From positions 9,641,740 to 9,705,739 of the forward strand of contig OZ023273.1 of NCBI GenBank assembly GCA_964007475.1: DNA of 64,000 bases. Reading direction: 5' to 3'. The notes beneath the pieces were generated by a model, which was given only the letters and a program-made list of their open reading frames with translations, ran no database searches and was not told the DNA's origin. This document shows positions 12,987-25,600 of the stretch, piece after piece (position 1 is the stretch's first letter; every line of letters begins with the position of its first letter). A program made the translations under genes and the position numbers. Origin of the DNA: Hybos culiciformis. Taxonomy: Eukaryota; Arthropoda; Insecta; Diptera; Hybotidae.

Positions 12987-13666
12987 AGTACAGGCAAATT
13001 GTCCAAAATAAACAAAAAAATTGCGAAGTGGCTGTAACCTTTGAAAATGTATAGATTTCAAGAAACCAAGGAGTCCCTAGCTAAAAAGAGTGAGCTGGAG
13101 TGGCCACGCTTGACCCTTTTCGGCACATGTAAATAATATTATTTTGTATTTTTTTTTTTTTTTGTAAATTACTGTCAATATAGACAAGTTTGGTAAATTT
13201 AGCATCCTAAGATCTTAAATAATAAGGTGCATTACTATAATTTTGTTTCTATTAATAATATTGCTGAAATAAACAGAAAAATGCTGTTTTATTCGAATAA
13301 ATTCGATTTCTCGAAAAATATATTTTGGTTTTAAAAGTTTTATATTATAATACAATTGCCGAAAAAAAATTTTATGAAATTTTACCGCTCATTATTTGCC
13401 GCCCGACGCTCGAGCTTAGAGTGTCTATTTGTAAATCCATCATTGCTCATAAGTTTTAAACAGTTTAAACATAATTATTTCATGCTTAGATACATACAAA
13501 GTATTTGAAAAACTTGATTGTCAAATACTGGGTCGAGCACACTATTGAATGCTAGGGACTCATCGGATTTTTCAAAAGAATGTGTTTGTGTATGAGTATA
13601 GAAAGTTGCAGATACTTCGCAATTTTTTTGTTTATTTGATGATTTTCGATTTAATTTGCCTGTACT
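12987..13666. mobile_element. MITE with split terminal inverted repeats (680 bp)
   Basis: The outer 14 bp, AGTACAGGCAAATT, are identical in inverted orientation at both ends. After a spacer of unequal length (about 4 bp left, about 15 bp right), a second identical inverted block of about 24 bp follows, containing AAATAAACAAAAAAATTGCG. ATT flanks both sides (12984-12986 and 13667-13669), a possible 3-bp target duplication. The interior is more GC-rich than its surroundings in places (CCCGACGCTCGAGC near 13403) and has no ORF. It is a non-autonomous cut-and-paste element, and the superfamily is uncertain. Confidence 0.75.
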
Positions 13667-15930
13667 ATTTGGGATAATTTATTTAAAAATTAATTTTGTT
13701 AGTATTTATGGTAAAATCAATTGTTTAAATTTTGTATCGTTGTATATATTATTTTAATATACAAATTTAATTATGTATTCTAATATGTATTCTAATATGT
13801 ATATAAATACGTACACCACTTATATATTGCTAATTATTTGTTTGATTAGGTGTCTGTCACCCTTTTTTGAAAGGTCTAAGGAAGGATTATAAAACCGAAG
13901 CTATGAGAAAAAATGGAATAAATCTTATATATTTATTATTATATAAACTGCATGATAAACTTTTTAAACTTTTTAAAAGCTTTGTATTATTTTTCATTCA
14001 CATTTGACTATTGACTATTTCAAAGATATTAAGATATGCTGATGTTTAACAACATTTATGGATAAAAAAAATTCGATACAATTCAGACAAAATTTTTATC
14101 TTGATTTTGTCTACATATAAAAAAGCCAAACATATAAATTATTAGAATTCGGCATATTTTAGCAGAACCTGCGACGGACGTTAGTTCGATAAGAGAAACT
14201 GTTATCGCAAATACATATATTTATTAAAAAAAATATTTTTACAGTATGTATTATATCATTTATTTGTATGTAATTGAAATAAAAAGCTATAAATATAATA
14301 ATAATGAAAAGTAAATGTTATCAACAAAAATATAGAAATAAATATTATCAAATTAACATCTGGATTACACAGTGGATAATCAATATCCCTTGAGAATTGA
14401 AAACGATACTTACTTATTAAAAAACAAAACAAAAAAAAAAAAATTCGTGACCCTGAAATCACAGAGATTTCATTTTTATAAAAGAATAAAAAATAATGTC
14501 ATATTAAAACAAATATATTAAGAAGTGCCATAAGTCCGATAGATTTTATTTTTATATTTTATTTGTTTTTCTTTCACAAAAAAAAACAATATTATGATTA
14601 TTTATTTGTTCCGATTAATTTTTTATTTGTTTTTGTATTTTAATAACTCGCAATATTTTTTTGAATATAAATTTTCTTCTTTATTATTATTTATTTTCTA
14701 TAAGAAAACAAAAATAATATACAAAATAAATAGATATTTAAATAATATTTAATTTACAAGGAAGAAGGATACGGCTTTAATACAAATTTAAATCCCTTTT
14801 GTGAATTTATTTCTTAGGAATTATATTTAGAATGTTATGTCAAAACAAATTTTATCTAATAAATAATTAATAAATTTAATATATTTTTTTTCATATTTTG
14901 CAAAATATTTGAAAAATTTTGTAAACCGTATATTTGTATGTAGAGTTAGAATTTGTGAAGTTTAATTTTGAGTTCAACAGCGTTATAATTTGTTAATACT
15001 ATAATATACTAGTATAATGGAATCTAAAATCAATAATTATATTCAACAAGAAAATTAAGAATTCCTTTTTTACAAGAGAAATATCTACTTCTTGGAAATC
15101 TCCTTTTTCGCAGTTTCAAATCTGTATTGACCAGGAAAATAAGTTCAAACAAATCTTTGTTATAAGCATTTTGTAATTACATTTTTTCCAAAAATTTCTT
15201 TTTAATTTTTAAAGTTTGAAGTTTTCTAGCTCATTATAAAAGTACATTAAGTTTATGTAGTATAAAAAAAATTTCTGATAATGACGATCAATCTCAATCA
15301 AAAAACGTTAAAAATGAGTAAGAGTGCAATATTGACTGAACATCCCTGTGATAAAACATAAAAACTTTCCGTTACTTTACGAACTCTTAAAATACTACAT
15401 CTTACATTTCATCAAACTCTGCCCGGTAATTTCGGGGGAGATTTTAAATACTCTCTTCCTTGTACACCTAGCATTCTTGAGTAGGTACGTTGTATATACT
15501 ATAATGCTAGAATATACATTTAATGTTTAATATGTAGAAATGATTTAAATTTTAACACTTGTATTAGTTAGGTATGTATTTTATTTTTGCGAACTTTTTA
15601 AAATAAAAAAGAAAATTAATCACTAAAATTTAAATAGCTACTTCCATTTAAAGTTCGTACAAAAAACGAAGTAGAAAAAATATAATTTAAGTTTTGCTGT
15701 AAATTTTGGTTTTATTAAACAAAAAAACTTTTACATTTAATTGCCAATATTGAGATAGTAAATGTAAAAAATAATTGGGAAAAATTGGCAAAAAATTCCA
15801 ATATTTAAAAAAATGAAAAAAAAATTATATTTAAGTTTGTATAAAAATATTGTTTTAATGTAATTATCCTTTTGCACTATCGCTGGATTTGTATTAGAAA
15901 ATAAAATTTTTGGAACTGTTTGAAGTCAAA

Positions 15931-16431
15931 TAGGGTTTTTGAAACTCGACCATTTTCGTAAGCTCGAGCCTTCAAGCTTTTTCTATAAGGAGGATCGGGT
16001 AGCTCGAGCCACCCGAGCCTTCTTAAAAAGAAACCAATTTTAGGGCATATAATTTTCACTTTACTCTTCTAATTTAATCATTATTTACTCATTAGAAAAT
16101 CATAAAAATAACAATAAATATTGCAAAATTATTAAACGAAACGTTATAAAATATAAAAAACAAAACATCATAAAATATAAAAACATAAAAAATCCATTTC
16201 AGTGTATCATTTTCTGTTAAAATTGACTGTGACTTATAAGATTGAAGTGAAATATTTCCTTATATAAACTTTTCTGTTCAATAAAATAAAAAAAAAGAAA
16301 GTAAAATGTAAAACATTAAAAATGCTGAGCTCGAGCCACTATAGTAGATAAAAACTCGATCTTCATTCAAGCAAAAACAGACGAGCTAGCTCGAGCTTTT
16401 TGGATCGAACCGGCTCGGTCCAAAAACCCTA
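15931..16431. mobile_element. hAT-type MITE with 8-bp target duplication (501 bp)
   Basis: The ends are TAGGGTTTTTG and its inverted copy CAAAAACCCTA. The element is flanked by a perfect 8-bp direct repeat AAGTCAAA at 15923-15930 and 16432-16439, which fits the hAT-like superfamilies. The interior has scattered GAGCTCGAGC/CTCGAGCC motifs near both ends, unusually GC-rich for this locus, and no transposase. The 60-codon ORF on the minus strand at 15877-16059 runs across the left boundary and is not a gene. Confidence 0.85.
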
Positions 16432-19400
16432 AAGTCAAACATGATTATGAGCAAATCATATAGAAAAAACTATTTATTTTTTAATTCATAAATCAACGTT
16501 TCGTTTATTAATATTTTCATATAAATTATTGCAAGGCTTAAAAAATTTGGATTAGCCTCGAAAAAGTTAAAATTAACGTTGCTGTTGTTCTAATACGCTC
16601 CTCCAGGAAAAAAGTTACAATTTTTAAAGGACATTATAAACATAATATACAAAATGTATACAAATTAATCAAACATTTTAAAATTAGATACCAAGTTTCT
16701 ATTCATAACTCTAAAAATTCAACAGAATATAGAAAATATAATGTCAGAAAGTTTCTAGCCTTCATTAAAAAGTTTCATTTTAAATTTAACATATTTTCCT
16801 ATTTTATTTTATTTTTAAATTAATTAGTAAATCCTTACGACATAGATTAATAAAACTATATATATATACAATATCATAAATTTCTGCAAACATTTTAATT
16901 GTTGCTCCGAAAAAAGAAAAAAAAAAAAAAATCCTATAAACAAAAAAAAAGGATTAATTTTATTAATGTTTACAATGTTTACAATCCGGTAAATTTACAT
17001 TCATGAAAAATGTAATGAAGAAAAAAAAATTTCAAAACTAATTTATTTTTATTGAATGGCCAAACATAAAAGTCAACAATTATTATTATTAAATTAAACC
17101 CTAATAAAAGAAAGTTTTTTTTTTTCTTTTTTTTTAATGAAATCTCACTTATTTATGAGTAAAAAAAAACCCATAAGACAATAAGAGAAAAGTATAAAGC
17201 TAAATTTTCTTTTCATGAGGATATATTTTTTCCCTTCTTTTTTGTGCCCTATATATACAATATTATATATATACATTCTTCAGGTATCAAAGGTTTTTAT
17301 TATTGTTTTTCTGGTAAAATTTTTGTATTTTTTTTGTATTTTTTTTTTATTCCTTGTTGGCCTTACAAATTAAAATTTGGTCATAGACAAAAATGAACGT
17401 AACATAAAAAAATAAAAATAAATAAATAAGAAAATAAATATAAAGTACAATAGATAAGAGCTCATGTTCATGAATAAAAAAATTTTACCGAAAAGAAAAA
17501 ATAGAAAAAAAAACAAAATAATAATAAAAGGATACAATCCTGACCTCAAGCCATTTTCTTAAAAAAAAAAAAAAAAAACATTTTTTATTCTTATATTCCC
17601 AAAGAAATCAGTTTTATGTGTTTTTATGTTAATATACATCGAAGAACATAAAATTTGAAAATAAATCAGAGCTAAATAAAAAAAAAAAAAAACAAAAATA
17701 AAATGTTGAGATTTTTTATTCTATAAGTACTAAAAGGATAAGAGATATAGATATGCAATGCGCATATATATAAATATAGTTTTAATGTATATAACATAGA
17801 AAAATAATATCTAATTCCACTTGATCGCTTTCGATAAGAAGTAAATTTATTTTGAAATTAAGAAAGTGTTGTTCAAGTCATTATGATTCAAAAAAAAAAT
17901 TCTACTCTGATTTTAATTGTACCAAAGTATACTTCTTAAATCGAAGTATTTTTCTCATTTCTTTTCATTCAGTCAAAATTTGAAAGTTATTCAGAATATT
18001 ATTTGTAGTTTTTCCAGAAACTTATAGTAAAATCCCAAAAGAAAAATTTTTCAGTAAAAGTTATATAGAACAACCACTGTAATAAATTCCATGATTTTTT
18101 TTAAATATCTGGAATGGTCACTGGAACTTAATCGACAATTTCTTGTTTCGAATTCTACATATTTTTCAAGGAATAATATTGTAATTTTATGTTTCCTTTC
18201 AAGTTTTGTTCTAAGAGAAAATAAGAACCTTAATTTGAAGATTTTTAATATTCAGATTTTTATTAAGCATGTAAATAACATGCATATATAATACTTATAT
18301 AAAGATACCCAAAATTTAAATTCATATTCATACTATTTCGTAATAAAATATATAATGCAACTTTATAAAAAAAAAAAAAAAATCCTTTGCCTTCTTCAAC
18401 TATAAAATAACTCAATTTTCAATTTCCTTTTTGATTTAAAAACATAAAGGTTTCCGTTTTATTTTTTTTATTTATTTTTTAAATAATTTTTTTTTTGTCA
18501 TATACATATTGAATAGGAAATATAAAATCGAAAAAAAAAAATATTGAAACAAAACTAAAAGAAAACTTAAAATTTTCCACCTATATAACTATGTATAGTT
18601 GCATTTGCCTCAAAAAAAAATGTTTTCCCCTCTATTCAGTTCTGTAGACATAATGTTTCATTCACTGGACAGACAACATCTCTATCGATCGATTGCCGCT
18701 AAATTTGAATATAGATAGTTCAAAAGAAATGTTTTATTTAAAAAAAAAAAAAAAACTTCCACTCAACCACATCTAACGAATCTAAATTTTTTAAATTTTT
18801 TTCCATTTACATCATTTCATTAAATCATTGAATTCTTTTCAATTCAACATAAATTACAATTTGTGGTGTCAATAAAAATGTTGTCAAAATATAATAAATA
18901 TTCATGGTTAAAATTGGTATGTAATTGTACTAGATTGTATTGTGTTGAAGAAAGAAATAAATATCTTATGCTCTTGCGGTTTCTAAACAAGTGAAACACT
19001 TTTTATTTTGCATGTGTAAAAAGTACAGGCGATTTTAGTACAAAAAACAATTTAGGCAGCTGAGTTTTTTCTTTCTATTGAGATATGTACTTAAAATGGT
19101 GTATTTCAATTTGAAAATTCTGAATTAAAAATAGAAAAGGATTGAAATCGAGTAAGATACTTTATAAATTATAAGATACTTTATAAAAATAAGACGGGCG
19201 GACGGACTAAATAACTTACTGCATTCAGAGTTTTTAGCGCCAAATAATAAAATTCTCTTTAAGGATTTTCCATATAAAAATAATATTTAAAACATTTTAA
19301 CATAATTTAATTTACTTACACATACTTACGAGTGGAAATGCCTATGTATGTTCAAATAATTGATACACATATGTATCTTAGCTGTTGTAATTTGTATATT

Positions 19401-19785
19401 AAAAATATAACTAGTTATAGATAGTGCTGATTTCAATTCCATTGTTTAGAAAAGATAACAATTGTTATAGCTTTGTGCGAAAAATCAGCGGCTTTCTGTT
19501 TCATTATTTTAATTGTTTGTAAATAAAACACATAGGCATTAAAAAATACTATGAAAATTGTATTTCATGTTTACACCATCATTGAGCAAGACTATAACAA
19601 ATCTTTTATTATAACATTTATATGTTGCTAAGTAACTTATACCAGTACTTTTACCAAAACAAAATTATTTAATTTTCCTAACGAAAAACTGAAATTTAGT
19701 TTAGTCAAATATTTTCTTTCAATTTGATTAAATTTTAATAAAAGTTTTTAAATATTACAATTTTTTTTTTTTTTTTTTTTTCAAA

Positions 19786-22553
19786 ATGACGAATGACTTA
19801 AAAATAATTGTGCAGGAAATCAACTCAATTTTGAAAGCTGATTACAATTTGATATCTTTTGATTCAATGAGTTCAGAAAATCTTTTGCAAACATTAGTCG
19901 ATGTTTTATCCCACTGCGAGGCTGTTAGCAAGGTACTTGCATATGTATATTATATATCTTTAATTTTTTAGTTATCACTGCTGAAGTCGTTTAAAATATT
20001 GAATTTTTAAGGCTCTTGCACTCGAATATTGAAATATAATTGGAATTTTTTTTTTTTTAGTTTTGATTTATATAAATACAGACAGACAATTTCATAAAAT
20101 ATATTATGTAATTCGTCGCAATATAATCATAAGAAATACCGTGGAGGACGGATTTGCCTCAATCTTAAAACTAGGATATTTTTTTCTGTGTACGAAAATT
20201 TTATAAAAAGAAAAAATAAATTAAAAAAAAAAATTTTGATCAGAGCTAAAGCTTTACATTTTTTTTAGTTTGAGATTAAATTTACCGACCGTGACGAAAC
20301 ATGTAGAAGAATATTGGACAGTCTGAAAAAAATTCAATATCGATTTGATTCGGATAAAACTGACCCAGGAATTTTTCGTAAAAATGTTTCACAAGGTGAA
20401 AAAAAGACAATTTATGGAATTTTAACATATATTTTGAAGAATAAAGATCGAATCAAGCATCTTACTTATTTATCTCAGTAAGCATTTTAACTGTTTTAAG
20501 TTATTTTTATTAGAGTTTATTTCATATTTTTTATTTTGTGAAAATTTTAAGGTTCTTACTTCCAATTCAGTTACCGAATGAAGCACTTTCTAATCCAGAT
20601 GTAGCAAGTTTATGGGATGAATACATGAATTCAATGGAACAATTTAAAGTAGCACACAAGAATCATACTGAATCCTTGAAGGAAACGTCTCAACTTAAAG
20701 AGCTACGGAACGATATTAATGCGATTGAAGCTGAAAAAGAAAATGGTACAAAAAAAAAGATTATATCGATATAATAATTCTGTAAAATATACTTTAATTA
20801 AATTATATTTTTATATTATTTTTACAGTTTTGAAACGGATTGAAAGAACTCAATCAAAATTAGACAAAGTTCCAAATCAAGAGCTTTTATTAGAATCAGC
20901 CAATGTCTTACGTATTGAGAAAGATAGGCAAAAAGAGTTGCAATTACAATTAAGTGAACAGAACCATCAGTTGGTTCGATTTCGAAATGCTCAAGAAAGA
21001 TTAAAAAAGGATCTTATTAATGCCAGGATTGCCACTCAATCAACATCACCACAATATTTAATGGAACAAATTCAGGAGGAAACTCAAGTAATGGAATTTC
21101 TAGTGAAGCAGAAGCTACCCAAGGAGTTTTCTTCACTTCAGAAGGAAATTTCTCTTCTGGAGAGTATTGTGGACGAACCTAACATCTCAAAAGAATATTT
21201 AAATGATTTACAGAGTCAAATTGATAAGCTATCAAGAGATATACAAAAATTAGTTGAAAAAAAAGTTTTGGGAGGAAATCAAAATGATTCACTGTTACCA
21301 TTTCGTCAACAAGCAGCCACTGTGGCAAAAAATAAAGAATTAGCTGCCGAACAACTCAATGAAATATCAAAAGAGCTACGAGATGTAGAAAATATTTTTC
21401 AAAAAAAGCAAAATGAATTAGAAAGTACAGTCGGTGACGTAATACTACGTGGAGAAGAGTTGAAGCAATATGTGAATAAATTAAGAGCAAAAAGTTCAGT
21501 TTACAAACAAAATCGTTCTGAACTTGCTTCTGTTAAAGCTGAAGTCGCAGATTTAATGCAAACTTTAGAAAATTTAAAATCACAAGACCCAACTTTGTCA
21601 GTGGCACTTGAACAAGCAGATGAAAGTATCATAGATGAAAATGGGCGGCCTGACTCTCCAGTTGAAAGCAGGGGTCTTACAGAGCTCGCTAGAATTGTCG
21701 AAGGTATAAATCATTTTCATTCCTACGTAATGAATATAATATATTTTTTTTATTATTTTTAAGGTTTAAAAAGAGCCGTTATTTCAGCTCGTGATCGGTG
21801 AGAGTCCCTTCGCTGCGTTTCTAATATTATGAATCTTATTTACTAACATTGATTATTTCAGACTAACGCCACTATCTCATAAAACTCGACCATTGAGAGA
21901 ACGAGTAATTGACTTAAAAGATGAGAAAGATTCACGGAAAAAGGTGAGTCAAATTTAAATTTCAATTAAAACTTATATTAAAATAAATTAATTACAAATT
22001 AGGCTTATGAAACAGTGAATGCCACTCTTAAAACTGAAGCATCAGTCCTTCAAGGAGAGATTAGCGAAATTGAAAAAACCATTAAAAACTTAGAAAATAA
22101 CTGGCAAGAATTAAAGGTTACCGAACATTATAACTTATTTTACATAATATATTAGTGTGTATTTGTTCAATATTTTAGTCTGAACAAGAAAGAGCTGAAA
22201 ATTTATTAGAACGTGTTCGAGATGACAAGGAATCCGGTCAAACATTGAAAGAATCATTAAAAACACAAATAATGGAACAAGAAAGATTATTTAAGGACTA
22301 TCAAGATGTATCAAACTTAATATTCACTATACATACATGATGATTTCAAAATAACTAATAATAAATTTTTTTGTTACAGGAAAAGCAAACTTTGTTCAAC
22401 AATCAAGATTACAGGATAAGGCAACTTCAGATGTGGACAGATGTTAAAGAATTGTTTGAAACAAAAATTAATACAATTAAAGAAACTAAAAATCAAGGAT
22501 ATGGAGGAACAATGTCTATTCAGAAAAATTCTGAAACATTTATTTTACAATAA
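19786..22553 (+). CDS. IFT81: Intraflagellar transport protein 81 homolog (complete)
   Basis: There are nine exons by frame and splice signals: 19786-19932, 20269-20477, 20552-20745, 20828-21703, 21764-21797, 21862-21943, 22003-22116, 22179-22307 and 22380-22553. They total 652 codons plus stop, close to the roughly 676 residues of vertebrate IFT81. Residues 1 to about 120 match the N-terminal calponin-homology-like domain (YNLISFDSMSSENLLQTLVDVL, YGILTYILKNKDRIKHLTYL), which in known IFT81 binds tubulin together with IFT74. The rest is a long heptad-rich coiled coil with family blocks such as RIEKDRQKE, QYVNKLRAKSSVYKQNRSEL and the C-terminal MWTDVKELFETK. The role is as an IFT-B core subunit carrying tubulin in cilia. 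Small introns (about 50-340 bp) look intact, and I see no frameshift. Confidence 0.93.
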
Positions 22554-22617
22554 TAACTAACATTCGATCAACTTATCTATTATATCTTTATTTTTGTAAA
22601 AGTTAGTTATTTGGTGA

Positions 22618-22623
22618 AATAAA
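22618..22623 (+). terminator. Polyadenylation signal of IFT81
   Basis: AATAAA lies 65 bases after the IFT81 stop codon, the first canonical signal downstream and a normal distance for a short 3' UTR. Confidence 0.6.
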
Positions 22624-25600
22624 AACTTATTAAAGTTATATAATACTTGAAACAAATACATATAAATATGTTTATTGTTCGAAATATTTCAGATGTACTC
22701 AGAAGACATAGTAAAAGTATAAAAATAGTTATTTATTATGGAAAAAATTAGTTATTGGCAGTGCAGATAATTTATTACGTATATTGTTTAAGTGGATTAC
22801 AAATACCTACTTTATTTTGAAGAGAAAAGATTCTAATTCATAATTAGATATAATATAATATTGCATTTAGAACAATAACTTCATTTTCCAAAAAATTATG
22901 GATCTAGAATTTTAAATAAAAACGATTTTTTTTTTTTTGTTTTATTAAACAAAATATATGTATTTTATTTAAAAATGTCCAATAAAAAAATTATTAACAG
23001 ACGGTATTAAATTAATAATTTAAAAAATATAAATCAAAAATTTTTTTTATCATTTTTACTTTTTTATTTTATTTTTTTTATTTAAAAATTACTTCATGAT
23101 AAAATTGTATAATAAATACGTATTAAATATTTATTTATTTATCTTCTTTTTTTTTTTTTTAATTTAAAAAATCGATTCAAATTTTATTTATTTATGAAAA
23201 AAAAAAACAAAAAAATTTAAAATAAATAAGTTTTAAAAAAAATATAATTAATTAACACACAATAATTTCAAATTTTCATTCTAATAAAAACTTAAAACAA
23301 ATTTAAAAAAAATTGTGTATTTTATCGTGTTTTATATTTTGTTATTAATTTTTTTTTTTTTTTTTTTATTTGTTTTTAATTTATAATGAGATAATTTTTC
23401 TAAAATTGAAAGTTTTTGGTTTTTTTTTTTTTTTGATTTAACTACATTTATTAAAACAATTTTATTTAAAAAAAAAATTATAATATATATATTATATATT
23501 ATTTTATATATAATATTATATATTTTGGTTTTATTTTACTTTTTTTTTTTAATATTTTTTGATCGTTTTTTACATTTTAAATATATTATAATATTTTTTT
23601 ATAATTAAATTATATTTTTATAAATTGTATTTTAATAATAAGTATTGGTAGTTCATAAAAACTACAAATTTCTCGGATGAACAAAACAAAATGATATTAC
23701 AAAATTTTTTTTGAATCAATTATTTCTTCTACATTCAATTCTATGTGGATTCTTTGAGAAAGAATATTCTATTCATTATGACATTCATAATGTCATGTTA
23801 TTATATGATTAGTAAAATACAAAGAACGCTTGAAGCTAATTTAAAAAAGATTTTTTTATTAAAATAATAATAATTAAGGACAGTTAATTAGGGCAAATTT
23901 TATTATATAAAAATAATAATTAAATTATTTTAATGGTAAAATAGGTAATATTGGGTATCTAGAATTTAAAAAAAAAAAAAAAAACATAACATTTATTGAT
24001 CAAAAAGAAGAAACTAACAAAAAATATTATAATATTATAATATTATTATACATAATAATTATATACTCCTGATTTGTAATTATATGATTTTTAGTAATTT
24101 TAGAAAAATCTTAACACTTTCATAACATATAAATAATAAAATAATATTATTTTATTATTCAGAAAATTTCGAAGAAAAATTTAGAACTTGTAATAGTATA
24201 TATTATATAACAAAAACGTGTGACAACTATTATACGAATGATTAAATATGCACAGCTGGTTCCAATGAAATTAAATTTTAAAGAACCTTTATTATTAAAT
24301 CATAATAATATTATAATTATCAAAGTTTTCTAATGAATAATTGAAGAGAAATATGTATTTATAGAAAGAAGAGAGCAACAATTGATTCATATTAATAAGA
24401 TAATAAATATTATAATGAGCTAATTAAATACAATATATATACCAGTAAAACTAATACAGCATTATTTTAATTAAATTAATTTATTTAATTAGTTTTTCTC
24501 AATGTTAAATAAAATTTTTTATTAAAATCTGATATAAAAAAATCGTAAAAAATTAAAAAAAGGAAACTTTAAAAAATTATATTTTTGCAAAAATAAATAA
24601 TAATTTATATTTTTATCTAGTAATTTTTTTAATATGTAAATTTATAATTATTTTTTTTTTTTTTATAAAAGTTTATATAAAAAAACACAACAAAATAAAT
24701 CTTACTATTATAAATACTATTTTTCTTAAAAAAAAAAAAAAAATATTTATTTTATTTTAATTTTTTTGTTTTAAAAATACATATGTATCAAATTTTTGAA
24801 CAGATTCTTCGAATTTTTAAAATATTTTATTGCACATATCGATTAATGAAATTGAAAGCACGCAATTACATCGAAATCACAAGATTATATGAAGTAGTGT
24901 TCAAAAATTATCTTCTTGCATAAAATTTCGACTTAAAAATATGATTTTTGTGTATTTATTTAGTTTTTATTTTTTTTATTTTTATTCAATTTGAATTTCA
25001 AATTGAATTAATTTTTTTTTTTTGTTAAGAAACTGGCTTTCAAATTATCGAATACATACAAGCACAGTAAAAATTCATATATATTATGAATATATAGATA
25101 TATATATAAAGAATTAAAATAAATAATTTGAATGATGAAAAGAATTTAATACTTTATTTTATTAATTTAATACTTTGTGTATAATATTTACTGGAGATTA
25201 ACTAATTTTTTTTTGAAAATCTTCAGTATTACTAAAGAGGATCGAGTTTTGTAAATAAGCAAACATAACTATTTTGGTTACGGATTCACAATTTAATTAG
25301 AAAAATTATCTTTTATAATAGTGTCTAGTAAACGAACGAACTCCAAATATTTATTGTCATCATCACGGAAACATTTAGCAATCTTATATTTCTTCGTTTT
25401 TTTTTTTTTTTTTAAACTTAATAAACTCAATGTTATGTTTAGTTTATATCCATATGTTTATTAAAGCATGTGTTAAGCTGTGTAATCTGCGTGAAACAGC
25501 TTTTCGATATAAACTAATCACTCATGGATGTTTGAAAAATTCTGTACTTAGCTCTTAGTTATGATTAGTATGAAATATTTCGATTCGTTTGACATTGGTA

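Larger units (their letters stand above)
10154..19785. other. Gene-free region between mesh and IFT81
   Basis: This should contain the 5' UTR and promoter of the minus-strand mesh gene just right of 10153, and those of IFT81 just left of 19786, since the two genes are divergently transcribed. I see no conserved coding sequence. ORFs at 14256-14462, 15348-15530 and 18091-18291 are A+T-rich chance frames. Two TIR elements lie at 12987-13666 and 15931-16431. The rest is low-complexity A+T-rich DNA with many homopolymers. Confidence 0.6.

Noticed and set aside
20719..21762. A single 347-residue protein from this ORF
   Set aside because: It reads through two introns; the IFT81 homology starts at the acceptor at 20828 and ends at the donor after 21703.
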